From positions 30,927 through 94,926 of the forward strand of contig BPUI01000006.1 of assembly GCA_019973575.1 (NCBI GenBank): 64,000 nt of DNA, written 5' to 3'. Positions 16,450-25,433 of the stretch are shown here, piece after piece. This stretch comes from Gemmatimonadetes bacterium T265 (lineage in GTDB: Bacteria > Gemmatimonadota > Gemmatimonadetes > Gemmatimonadales > Gemmatimonadaceae). Below the pieces are notes generated by a model. It was not told the DNA's origin, ran no database searches, and saw nothing but the letters and a program-made list of their open reading frames with translations. Every line of letters starts with the position of its first letter. Within the stretch, counting starts at the first letter, position 1. The translations under genes were made by a program, and so were the position numbers.

Positions 16450-17374
16450 CCTGGCGGCGCGCGTCCGAGCGGCGCTCCGGGCCGCGGGGACGCCTTTGTG
16501 GTTCCCACACCTCACGCAGCCACTCGTCGACCACACGGACGCGCGTCTGCAGCGGGATCTCGGGCTGACCCCCGGCACTTACAGCACCGCCCGGGTGCGC
16601 GGCGCCGACGCGGACGCGCCACGTGACCTGGTAGCGCGACTTGCGCCGCCGAAGCGCGAGTCCGACGAGGTCGCCGCCGTAGGCGTCGAACTCTTGCCGG
16701 CCGAGACCGAACGCGCGTACGACGATCCGGGATTCCGCTTTCTCAGGCCCGACGAGATCCGCACGGCCGGCGCGCTCGCGAGGGCGATGGACGGGCTCGC
16801 GCTATTGGACGCCGTCCCATCGGTCGGTTCAACTGTCCGTCGACTCGTCCGGTCGCTGCACCTGCTGGACACGGGTGACGACGATACCGACGTCAGCTTC
16901 AGTGAACCCGAGCTCCCGTTCTCGGTGTTCGTGTCCGTTCCCACCAGCGCGCGGCCGGACGCCGCCATTCGCGTCGCCGAGGGCATCCTGCACGAGGCGA
17001 TGCACCTCCAACTCACCCTCATCGAATCCGTCGTGCCACTCGTCAACTCGGACGAGGGCCGTTACTTCTCGCCCTGGCGCAACGAGCAGCGTCCGGCGCA
17101 AGGGATCCTGCACGCGTTGTACGTGTTTCGCGTGATCGACGCGTTCCTGGAGCAGGTGGCCGCGACGCGCCCTGGCCTGCCCGCAGGCGGTGACTCGGTC
17201 GGCGGACGGCGCGCCCTAATTGCCGCACAGGTGCGGGAGGTCGAGTCCTTCCGCGATTCCCGCGATCTCACCGCCGAGGGCGCGGCGCTCGCCGCGCGTC
17301 TCCTCGACGCGTCCTCGGCGGGCGCTCAACCGGTTAGAGATGCTCGACTACGAAATCCGTCACCATCGCGCTGA
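16442..17374 (+). CDS. HExxH-motif peptide-modification protein (putative beta-hydroxylase)
   Basis: 310 residues starting at a GTG that overlaps the oxygenase gene by 8 bp. The defining feature is ILHEAMHLQLTLIE, with His184-Glu-x-x-His188, inside a helical protein that is otherwise unlike metalloproteases. Proteins of this mod_HExxH type occur next to FxsB-like radical SAM maturases, and some are 2-oxoglutarate-dependent peptide beta-hydroxylases instead of proteases. Residues 1-40 (AALRAAGTPLWFPHLTQPLV) match the usual start of the family. The 3' end overlaps the convergent Septu HNH gene by 41 bp. A second hydroxylation of the RiPP is the favoured role. Confidence 0.75.
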   Translation: MTDLAARVRAALRAAGTPLWFPHLTQPLVDHTDARLQRDLGLTPGTYSTARVRGADADAPRDLVARLAPPKRESDEVAAVGVELLPAETERAYDDPGFRFLRPDEIRTAGALARAMDGLALLDAVPSVGSTVRRLVRSLHLLDTGDDDTDVSFSEPELPFSVFVSVPTSARPDAAIRVAEGILHEAMHLQLTLIESVVPLVNSDEGRYFSPWRNEQRPAQGILHALYVFRVIDAFLEQVAATRPGLPAGGDSVGGRRALIAAQVREVESFRDSRDLTAEGAALAARLLDASSAGAQPVRDARLRNPSPSR

Positions 17375-18104
17375 ACTCGGCGTCCGGCTGCATCGCGGCG
17401 TCGAGGGCCAGGAGCGCGTCCTCGGCCAACGCCTGCACGTCATCGAGGTCCGGGTACGTTCCGCCCAACTGCACCGCATCTAACAGCATTCGCACGTACG
17501 CGAGAACCTTCAGGCGTGGCTCACGGAGTGACTCACGCTCGAGACCCATGGCCTCGCACGTCGCCCGCCCGCGTGCTGTCCGGGCTTGGATGGCGTCGTC
17601 TACAAACACGAGGTGCGTGCCGGGATCTTCCGAAGCCGGGTCGACCAGCAGCGGGGCCTCGTCCGCGAGGCTGTCGGCGTGCGACCGCGCGCGCGTCGCC
17701 GGATCGGCGAGCGGGAAGAGCGTGCCCTTGTACCCGCTGTTGCACTCGATGCAGGCCAGCAGCAGGTTCGTCCACTCGTACGCGAGCCAGTAGTAACCGG
17801 GGCGGTCGTCGACCGTTTGCGCGCGAGACTGCCGAACGCCACTCTTCGGGCGGAAGTGTTCTACGTGCAGGGTGCCGCGCGCCGGACATTTCGACTCGCA
17901 GTACGCGCACTTCTGGTGGTGGGCATGGTACAGCGCCTCCTTGACCGCGGGGCGGCTGTAGAGCGCGCGAAAGGCGAACGGTTTCGCCCCGGTGCGGTAG
18001 CTCTCGGGCGCCGCGTCGTACGCGGCGCAGTCACACGCTGTCTGTCGGCCGCCGGCGGTTGTGAGCGAGGCCGGTGGCACCGCGGGGCGGACGACTCGAA
18101 TCAC
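17334..18104 (-). CDS. ptuB: HNH endonuclease, PtuB-like effector of Septu defence
   Basis: 256 residues from a GTG that overlaps the ATPase stop (GTGA). The HNH region is complete: CAYCESKCPARGTLHVEHFRPKS followed by YYWLAYEWTNLLLACIECNSGYKGTLFPLAD, with the two CxxC zinc pairs and catalytic His in VEHFRPK. This arrangement (HNH nuclease directly after an SMC-like ATPase) defines Septu systems, which restrict phages; related pairs also appear with retrons, but no reverse transcriptase is present here. The gene's 3' end overlaps the RiPP operon end, which suggests the island was inserted tightly. Confidence 0.83.
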   Translation of the reverse strand: MIRVVRPAVPPASLTTAGGRQTACDCAAYDAAPESYRTGAKPFAFRALYSRPAVKEALYHAHHQKCAYCESKCPARGTLHVEHFRPKSGVRQSRAQTVDDRPGYYWLAYEWTNLLLACIECNSGYKGTLFPLADPATRARSHADSLADEAPLLVDPASEDPGTHLVFVDDAIQARTARGRATCEAMGLERESLREPRLKVLAYVRMLLDAVQLGGTYPDLDDVQALAEDALLALDAAMQPDAEFSAMVTDFVVEHL

Positions 18105-19561
18105 GCCGGCGCGAGACGGTGCTTCTGGATGACGGCGGCGGCACGCCGGATCAACTCGATCGCCTGCTGATCTTCCGGCCGTTCCTCTGTCGGGAGCGCG
18201 GCGATCTCGGACCGGATCCCGTCGAGTTCGCGATGCTCGAATCGGCTCAGCGTAGATTTCGCGAGCAGCTCGGCCCGGCGCGCGAAGAGGTGCTCGGTAC
18301 TCGGGTTGCGCGTGCTCGGAACGTCGAACAGCTCGCTCGCGAGGATCTGGTCGACGCGCCATGTCCGGACAACGTGCGGATTACTCACGACCTCGACGTC
18401 ACCCTCGCGCTTGCGAAGCAGCACGAGGTTCGCCGTCTCCGCGACTTGGACCATCAGCGGGCTGTGCGCCGTCGCGATGAACTGCGTTCGCGGGAACAGC
18501 GCGGTCAAGCTGCCGAGGATGCGGACCTGCCAGAGCGGATGAAGATGCAGGTCGATTTCATCGATCATCACGATCGCCGGCTCGCCGAGCGGGTTCTCGC
18601 TGCGCGGGTAGTGTTTCGACAGCCGCCACGCGAGGTCAGCGGTCCACGACAGCGTCGTCTGGTACCCGAGGCTAAGCTTGGAGAGCGGCACAAGTCCGGA
18701 GAACGTATCGAGCTGCACACCGCTCGGCCGGCCGCTCGACAACACATCGGGCGGGAAGATCTGGATGTCATCGGCGGTAAACGCCTCCGGGAGAATCCGC
18801 GCGAGCGCGCCGCGAAACCGGTCCAACTCGCGATGCTCGCGACTCTCGGACTTCCCGGCCGCCAGGGCCCGCGCAGCGGCGTAGTCCAGCGCCGTGAGCA
18901 GCTCCTCGACGTCGTACAGTTCGGTTCGTCCGGCAAGGCGCGACGCGATAGGGTCGTCGAGGTCGCGGTTCGCCAGGTTCTGCGTGCCGAGTTGCCGATT
19001 CGCGCCGTACGCGACGATTAGGGGTTCGTAGAACGCGCCTCCCAAGGTCCGCGCGATGCTCGGGCGCGGGGTGACGCGATCTTCGTCTAAGCGCCCCGTC
19101 TTGAACGTGAGGTCGACGCCGGTGCGGATCGAGGCCCAGGGTACGTCATCGCGGCTTCGCCCGGACGGATCCGCCGCCAGTCGGGCCCCGACGCTGAGCG
19201 TCGCACGCAACTTGACCGTGCTTTGCGTGTCGATCCGGCACAGGCTGTCGAATACCACGTTCTCTTCTCTGAGGATCGCCGGGGCGAGCACTCCCTTCGT
19301 GAGCGGGGGCGGGCCGGCGAAGTGACTGACGTCGGTTTGTACCTCGACGCCCGAATCTCCAGCCGGCACGGGCCGCATCCACGCGAGACACTGAAGCAGC
19401 GTCGTTTTTCCAACCCCGTTGTCGCCGAGGATCAGCGTCCACTGCGCAGGCAACCCCTGACGGTCGGTCAACCGCAGGGATGTGTCCTGGCCGAAGCAGC
19501 GGACGTTGTCAAGCCGCAGCGATGTGAAGTACGTCGGGGTCGGCGATCGCCTAAGAGACAT
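18101..19561 (-). CDS. ptuA: AAA/SMC-like ATPase, PtuA-like Septu component
   Basis: 486 residues. Walker A is ILGDNGVGKTTLLQ (about residues 43-56); a signature-like LSLGYQTTLSW and Walker B AIVMIDEIDLHLHP precede the H-loop FIATAHSPLMVQ. The two-part ATP-binding domain with a helical middle is that of ATPases in overcoming-lysogeny-like and Septu systems. No TOPRIM domain follows, which separates it from OLD nucleases and matches PtuA. It is the upstream gene of the pair and starts at ATG 19561; the whole unit faces away from the IS3 element. Confidence 0.85.
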   Translation of the reverse strand: MSLRRSPTPTYFTSLRLDNVRCFGQDTSLRLTDRQGLPAQWTLILGDNGVGKTTLLQCLAWMRPVPAGDSGVEVQTDVSHFAGPPPLTKGVLAPAILREENVVFDSLCRIDTQSTVKLRATLSVGARLAADPSGRSRDDVPWASIRTGVDLTFKTGRLDEDRVTPRPSIARTLGGAFYEPLIVAYGANRQLGTQNLANRDLDDPIASRLAGRTELYDVEELLTALDYAAARALAAGKSESREHRELDRFRGALARILPEAFTADDIQIFPPDVLSSGRPSGVQLDTFSGLVPLSKLSLGYQTTLSWTADLAWRLSKHYPRSENPLGEPAIVMIDEIDLHLHPLWQVRILGSLTALFPRTQFIATAHSPLMVQVAETANLVLLRKREGDVEVVSNPHVVRTWRVDQILASELFDVPSTRNPSTEHLFARRAELLAKSTLSRFEHRELDGIRSEIAALPTEERPEDQQAIELIRRAAAVIQKHRLAPA

Positions 19562-20251
19562 GTCGGCTAACCGGTTCGAAGACAGGTCGCAACCGCGTGC
19601 CCCGGCGACGGCCGCATGTCGTCGATCTCCGGGCGCCGGGGCGGCTGCGCGGACCTGCGGGACGACACCGGAAACGTAAGAGAAGTCGAGGCCGCCGCGA
19701 TGGCCGCGCCCGGCGGGCCGAGCAGGATCCGGTACACGGGCCGGCCGGCCGCGTCACCCACGAACGGCGTCCCCGAGTGGTCGGCGTCGCGCGGCCCCGG
19801 CGCCCCGCCGGCGAGCATCATGTACACCTGACCATCAGGGGAAAGGCAGCGGGGACCCGGTGTCCCCGGATGCGGGCGTCCCCGCCGGATCCAGCGGCAG
19901 CCCGCGGGGGAGCGGCCGCGACGGACGCCAAGTACTCCGGCCGCGCGTGGACAAGTGAGTGGTCCGAATTTCGGAGAAGGTATTGCCTAACGCAGGCGGG
20001 GACGTGAGGTGCCGTGGATGGAATGAAGGCTGCCGCCATTCGGGAACGATTCCCTGTATAAGCACCATCCACACGGTCGTATATGGTGGCCGCCAGACGT
20101 CAAGCGTTCGGCGCAGAACTCGTCGGCGTCGGCTACCATGAGACGTTGTTTCTGGCGATGAGTTCTGCGACGTCCGCGAGCCCGAACGCGCTCGGTTAGG
20201 CGCGGCCCACGTTGAGGGCTCGGAAAGGACGCACGTCACAAGAGCTGTACG
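19562..20251. other. Intergenic region with no clear gene
   Basis: About 690 bp separate the Septu ATPase from the first IS3-family element. I see no convincing gene. A minus-strand frame near 19567-19827 reads sensibly for ~40 residues but has no recognisable domain and decays. GCAGAACTC near 20111 and GAGTTCTGC near 20159 form a loose inverted repeat. GCCTAAC/GTTAGGC heptamers occur at 19985 and 20195. The promoter for ptuA should lie within the first 100 bp. Confidence 0.4.
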
Positions 20252-20301
20252 TGAATCGCGCCGGGTTTGGAGGAGGCTCCCAGCCTTGAGAGATTGGGAG
20301 C

Positions 20302-21560
<1,259 letters not shown>

Positions 21561-21798
21561 CCGAGCCTCCTCGAAACCTGGTGCGATTCATACGGGCCGC
21601 ACCTTTGGGGTTTGGGAACGTGCAGCGACCGGAGCGTAGCAGCGTTGCTCCCGCATCAGCCATCCCGTGTTCCGCTACTGCATTTCGACGATACAGCGCT
21701 GGCGTCGGCTCGTGACACACCACACAATCGTCGCGGGACAAGGGTAACGCTGTCCCAACTGCTGGGCCACCACCATTGGCTGTCCGTCCCCGACGCTC

Positions 21799-22863
21799 AT
21801 GACACCTGGTCGCGACTCTCGCCTTGAGGCCATTGTACACCCGGCATACGCTATCGCCGTCGCTGCGGTCGTGGCCGCGGGCCTGGTGACCTCCCCGTTG
21901 CTGGCGCAAGGTCCAGACTGTGGCGCCGTACTCATCCCGGCGGTTGACAAAGGCTCAACGTCCAGGAACGCCCGCGCGGCCTACGTCCGCACCAACGCGC
22001 GTGAGGAGTACGAGCGCCTCAGCCGCATGTCGGCTTCACAACGCCACGCGGACGCCAGCTACGAATTGTTCGGCGCCGATTACGACGAATCCTCAAGCGC
22101 GTCGGACTTTGAGGATCGGGTCAAGAAGTCCTTCCAGCAGCAGACCGGGGAGCAGGATGAGGCAGCAGCGCGCACCTGGTACACGTCTCGGCTCACGACC
22201 GACCAAGTTAACGCGTGGCTCGGATGCCAGACCAACGGTGGGCTTCTACTCGTCCCGTCGGGCATCTCGCATTCGGGACTGTCGCTGAAAGTCGTCTGGA
22301 AGCCTGGGCCCGGGATCGGGACGACGCACGTCGTCATCACCGCCCCGGGCGGCCTAGTGAACGGGAAAAGCTTAGAGAACTTGTCGCTCACGGGCGCCGC
22401 GTCGCAGGTGGTCAACGTCAGCATCTCAGATCCCGCGAACGTCAGCGTCGTAAGACTGCTAGCGAACGCCTTGGAAGCAGCGATGGCTGCGGACCTTGTT
22501 GTTGACTTTACCCCGCGCCGAACAATGTCCTTCGAAACCGCTCAGGTGCAGCAGCTAATCACCTTCTGCTCCGACGGCTCGTGTCCCGCGGGCAAGAGTC
22601 AGGTCTACAGCTTCCCGCAGTCGGTGAACCAGTTCTACACGCTTTGCGGGTTTGGAGGACCAGTGACGGCCGTATCGATCGCCGCACCACTTGCGCCCAA
22701 CGGCACTCCCGGTTACAAAGGGCACCTCGACGTCTTCCCGTCCGACCGGCACGGGTGCGTCAACGTTTACGGCGCGCTGCTCGCGGGCGTTCCTCCGACG
22801 GCGGCTACCGTCAGCGCCGACGTGGCGAGAGTGAAGACGGAGCTCGTCAGCCTCTACCCGTGA
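21799..22863 (+). CDS. Secreted protein of unknown function
   Basis: 354 residues. The N-terminus has a signal peptide (AIAVAAVVAAGLVTSPLLAQ, cut probably after LLA). A helical segment with Arg/Asp/Glu follows (ARAAYVRTNAREEYERLSRM), then KKSFQQQTGEQDEAAARTWY, and beta-rich regions (GLSLKVVWKPG, THVVITAPGG, VNVSISDPANVSV). Four cysteines in the C-terminal part (TFCSDGSC, YTLCGFGG, HGCVNVYG) could form disulfides, consistent with export. No family recognised. It is less GC-rich than its neighbours and lies between two IS3 elements, so it is probably acquired DNA. Confidence 0.72.
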   Translation: MTPGRDSRLEAIVHPAYAIAVAAVVAAGLVTSPLLAQGPDCGAVLIPAVDKGSTSRNARAAYVRTNAREEYERLSRMSASQRHADASYELFGADYDESSSASDFEDRVKKSFQQQTGEQDEAAARTWYTSRLTTDQVNAWLGCQTNGGLLLVPSGISHSGLSLKVVWKPGPGIGTTHVVITAPGGLVNGKSLENLSLTGAASQVVNVSISDPANVSVVRLLANALEAAMAADLVVDFTPRRTMSFETAQVQQLITFCSDGSCPAGKSQVYSFPQSVNQFYTLCGFGGPVTAVSIAAPLAPNGTPGYKGHLDVFPSDRHGCVNVYGALLAGVPPTAATVSADVARVKTELVSLYP

Positions 22864-23187
22864 AATAGTCGCATCATGCCCCGTCCGAGGTGAAGCGCTA
22901 TCGCCGGAGTCCCGTGCTGCACCCGGCATGGGGCGGTGCAAGGGGTGACGTTGCACGGTGAGGGGCGATGCCCTTATCCCCAAACCGCTCCCAGAACTCG
23001 TCCCAGAACTCGGCCGCCCTCTGAAGCCGGGCTGTGAACCGCCCCGGCTTTCCCGGCTCTCCCGCGGCTTGATACTGGTGGCGAATTCGGCGCGGCTCGG
23101 TTAGGCCGCGAGTAGGTGGAGCCGTAAGCTTCCCCATCCGGCAGACAGTCGTGGGTAGACTGTGCGGGGCTCTATGACGGAGGGGTG

Positions 23188-23454
23188 ATGCGCACGTCGA
23201 AGTTCAGCGAGTCGCAAATCGTCGCGATCCTACGCGAGGTCGAGGCCGGGGTGCCGGTCGGGGAGGTCATCCGCAAGCACGCCATCAGCCGCGCGACGTA
23301 CTTCACGTGGAAGGCGAAGTACGCGAACGCGACCGTGTCGGAGCTGAGCCGGCTCCGCGAGCTCGAGCAGGAGAACGCCCGGCTCAAGCGGATGTACGCC
23401 GACCTCGCGCTCGAGAACACGGCGATCAAAGACGTCCTCGCCCGCAAGCTGTAG
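23188..23454 (+). CDS. IS3-family transposase OrfA (IS407-like)
   Basis: 88 residues from ATG 23188. The pattern SKFSESQIVAILREVEAG then VIRKHAISRATYFTWKAKY is the helix-turn-helix of IS3-type OrfA proteins, and LRELEQENARLKRMYADLAL is the following zipper. The end DLALENTAIKDVLARKL is typical of the IS407 group, in which OrfB is made by a -1 frameshift. Confidence 0.93.
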   Translation: MRTSKFSESQIVAILREVEAGVPVGEVIRKHAISRATYFTWKAKYANATVSELSRLRELEQENARLKRMYADLALENTAIKDVLARKL

Positions 23455-23489
23455 GGCCGCCCGCGAGGCGGCAGGTCGCGCTGACCCTG

Positions 23490-24311
23490 GTGGACGCGCA
23501 CGGGCTCTCCGTCGTGCGCGCCTGCCGGATCGCCGGCCTCTCGCGGGCGGCGTATTACGCGCCGCCGCAGGACGCGCTGGACCGGGACGCCGCCGTGATC
23601 GAGGCCCTGACCGCGGTGGCCAGCGCGCACCCGAGCTGGGGGTTCTGGAAGTGCTGCGCCCGATTGCGCTTCACGGGGCACGCGTGGAACGCGAAGCGGG
23701 TCTACCGCGTCTACTGCGCGCTGCGCCTGAATCGGCCGCGGCGCGCGAAGCGGCGGGTGCCGACGCGCGACGTGCAGCCGCTCGCCGCGCCGGCTGCCCT
23801 GAACCGCACGTGGGCCGTCGACTTCATGAGTGATACGCTCTACGACGGGCGGCGCTTCCGCACCCTGAACGTGCTCGACGAGGGCAACCGTGAGGCGCTC
23901 GCCGTCGAGATCGCGACCTCCCTCCCCGGTGCGCGCGTGGTCGCCGTGCTCAACCAGCTCGTCGCGATCCACGGGACGCCTAACGCCATCCGGTGTGACA
24001 ACGGCCCCGCGCTCGTCTCCGAGCCGCTCCGCTTCCGGGCCGAGCGGCAGCAGGTGGCCCTGCGCTTCATCCAGCCCGGCAAGCCGAACCAGAACGCGGA
24101 CATCGAACGCTTCAACCGCACCTACCGGCGCGAGGTCCTCGACGCGTACCTGTTCGCGTCGCTCGCCGAGGTACGCGCGGTGACCGAGGCGTGGTTGACG
24201 ACCTACAACACGGAGCGGCCGCACGACAGCCTGGGCGAAGTCCCGCCGCTGACCTTCCTGCCCCGGCCCACATCCACCCCCGATCAGTCCAGCTTCAGAC
24301 TGTCCGCTTGA
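23490..24311 (+). CDS. IS3-family transposase OrfB (IS407-like)
   Basis: About 273 residues in the reading frame shifted by -1 from OrfA. The frame is open further upstream, so the true product is probably an OrfAB fusion; GTG 23490 is only a possible separate start. DDE residues: RTWAVDFMSDTLYD, RCDNGPALVS and NADIERFNRTYRREVL, with the ending TYNTERPHDSLGEVPPLTFL. All are typical and undamaged. Confidence 0.88.
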   Translation: MDAHGLSVVRACRIAGLSRAAYYAPPQDALDRDAAVIEALTAVASAHPSWGFWKCCARLRFTGHAWNAKRVYRVYCALRLNRPRRAKRRVPTRDVQPLAAPAALNRTWAVDFMSDTLYDGRRFRTLNVLDEGNREALAVEIATSLPGARVVAVLNQLVAIHGTPNAIRCDNGPALVSEPLRFRAERQQVALRFIQPGKPNQNADIERFNRTYRREVLDAYLFASLAEVRAVTEAWLTTYNTERPHDSLGEVPPLTFLPRPTSTPDQSSFRLSA

Positions 24312-24320
24312 CGGGGGAGC

Positions 24321-24485
24321 TTACGGGGCGGCGCGCCCGGCGCGCCACGTGGCCGCGTCGAAGGCCTCGCCGGTCTGCATAACGTGCAGCAGCATGGGCA
24401 CGAGCCGGCGCGCGACGGCGCACAGCGCGCTCGTCTTCGAGCCGGCGTTGTGCCGCCGCAGGGCGCGGTCTTTGGAGTCTTGGGC
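24321..24485 (-). pseudogene. Transposase C-terminal remnant (IS110-like?)
   Basis: A minus-strand frame gives ALRRHNAGSKTSALCAVARR, LVPMLLHVMQTGEAFDAATW and a stop at 24321-24323, with no start upstream. The pattern recalls the end of IS110/IS1111-type transposases, but the match is from memory and short. The stop codon lies inside the right terminal repeat of the IS407-like element, so the element may have inserted into the end of this older gene. Confidence 0.4.
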
Positions 24486-24584
24486 ACGGCGGGCCTCCGG
24501 CGGTGAGGAATGCGGGGGCGCACGCTGCGCCCCCGCCCTTCACGCCCCACCCGTGCCGCCGCTCAGGCCGGCGTGCAACAGCGA

Positions 24585-24624
24585 GCGGGCGCCGCCGCGG
24601 CCCGGAGGCCGCGGCGGCGCCCGC
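24585..24624. terminator. Perfect 18-bp stem-loop
   Basis: GCGGGCGCCGCCGCGGCC and its exact complement surround a CGGA tetraloop. The stem is entirely G/C and no T-tract follows on either side. It separates the transposase remnants from the Rhs operon and could shield the operon from read-through. Confidence 0.5.
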
Positions 24625-24702
24625 TCCGGCAGCATCGCGATGTAGACGTGTACCCGGGCGTACATCGGGCGTGGACGTTCGCATGCGCGTTCGCAACAGG
24701 CG

Positions 24703-24726
24703 GTGAGAATTCGCGCGAATTCTCAC
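24703..24726. promoter_or_regulatory. 24-bp perfect palindrome, candidate operator of the Rhs operon
   Basis: GTGAGAATTCGC followed by its exact reverse complement, centred at 24714/24715. It lies about 195 bp before the first gene of the Rhs operon. AT-containing perfect palindromes of this length are rare in this DNA, and the arms (GAGAATTC/GAATTCTC) have the size of a dimeric repressor site. Confidence 0.5.
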
Positions 24727-24920
24727 CGGGTCGTGCGAATGGGAACCCGTCGTGATTCTCCAAGTCGTTGCAGTGCCTGCACTTGGACGCACACTCCGCG
24801 TGGCGCCCCGCCTGCCTTGGCGAGGAGAGGTCTCCCCGCGCCGGCGTGGCGCGGTGGAGGCTTCGTCCCCCACACCGCCCGACGGCGTCCGCCCGGACGC
24901 GCCCGGGCCGGAGGTTCGGC

Positions 24921-25433
24921 ATGCCGAGTGTCGGTAGTCCCCCGTCCGTCCGCGCGCGCCAGGATCGTCCCCCGCCCACCCGCCCCCGAGCACGCCGCGC
25001 CCGCCGGCTCGCCGCGGTCGTGCTGGCGGGCGTCTCCGGGGCCGGCTTCGCGGCGGCCCCGGCGCGCCTCGCCGCGCAGGCGCTGCCCGACCCGTTCGCG
25101 GGCATCGTGCTGAGCGACTCGCAGACCGTCGCGCTCCAGGCCTTAATCACCCGCACGGGTGCGGCGGCCAGCCCGTTCATCGCGCGGCTGCTGCGGCTGA
25201 CGTCGGCCGACACCGCGCTCGCGCGCGCGACGCGCGACTCACTCGTGGCGCTCTACACCGCCCACAACACGACGCTGCGTCAGGCGCTCACGCCCGACCA
25301 GCAGGTCACCTTCGATGCCAACATGCAGGCGTTCGCGGCCGCGCACCGCGCGGCGGCCCTCGCCCGGGACAAGCAGCTGATGGGGGCGCCGCCGTCGACG
25401 ACGCCGTCGGCCACGAGCGGGGGGCAGCCATGA
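24921..25433 (+). CDS. Exported LTXXQ/Spy-like small protein
   Basis: 170 residues from ATG 24921, which follows GGAGG; a longer frame from 24768 lacks sense at its start. A basic N-terminus and hydrophobic run (RRLAAVVLAGVSGAGFAAAP, then ARLAAQALP) form an export signal. The mature part is helical: DSQTVALQALITRTGAAASP, then DSLVALYTAHNTTLRQALTPDQQVTFDANM. The LTPDQQ..FD pattern is that of periplasmic LTXXQ/CpxP-Spy-type proteins, which buffer envelope stress. Its stop overlaps the Rhs start (ATGA), so it may chaperone or accompany the Rhs protein; that link is inference. Confidence 0.7.
   Translation: MPSVGSPPSVRARQDRPPPTRPRARRARRLAAVVLAGVSGAGFAAAPARLAAQALPDPFAGIVLSDSQTVALQALITRTGAAASPFIARLLRLTSADTALARATRDSLVALYTAHNTTLRQALTPDQQVTFDANMQAFAAAHRAAALARDKQLMGAPPSTTPSATSGGQP

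Larger units (their letters stand above)
23122..24326 (+). mobile_element. Second IS3-family element (IS407-like)
   Basis: About 1.2 kb bounded by imperfect inverted repeats starting CCGTAAGCT and ending GACAGTC on the inner side (23122-23150 and 24298-24326, 29 bp with a handful of mismatches). It contains an orfA/orfB pair of the IS407 type. I could not find a clear target duplication. The right end abuts, and shares a stop codon with, an older transposase remnant on the minus strand. Confidence 0.82.

Noticed and set aside
17334..19561. Retron-associated ATPase/HNH effector
   Set aside because: No reverse transcriptase or msr-msd-like region lies nearby, so a stand-alone Septu pair is more likely.
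19567..19827. Minus-strand frame (MYMMLAGGAPGPRDADHSGT)
   Set aside because: Sensible start but it soon decays into low complexity with no family resemblance; not enough for a gene call.
22898..23137. Small minus-strand frame with FWDEFWERFGDKGIA
   Set aside because: It looks protein-like for about 25 residues only, has no start signal and overlaps the IS3 terminal repeat; nothing supports expression.
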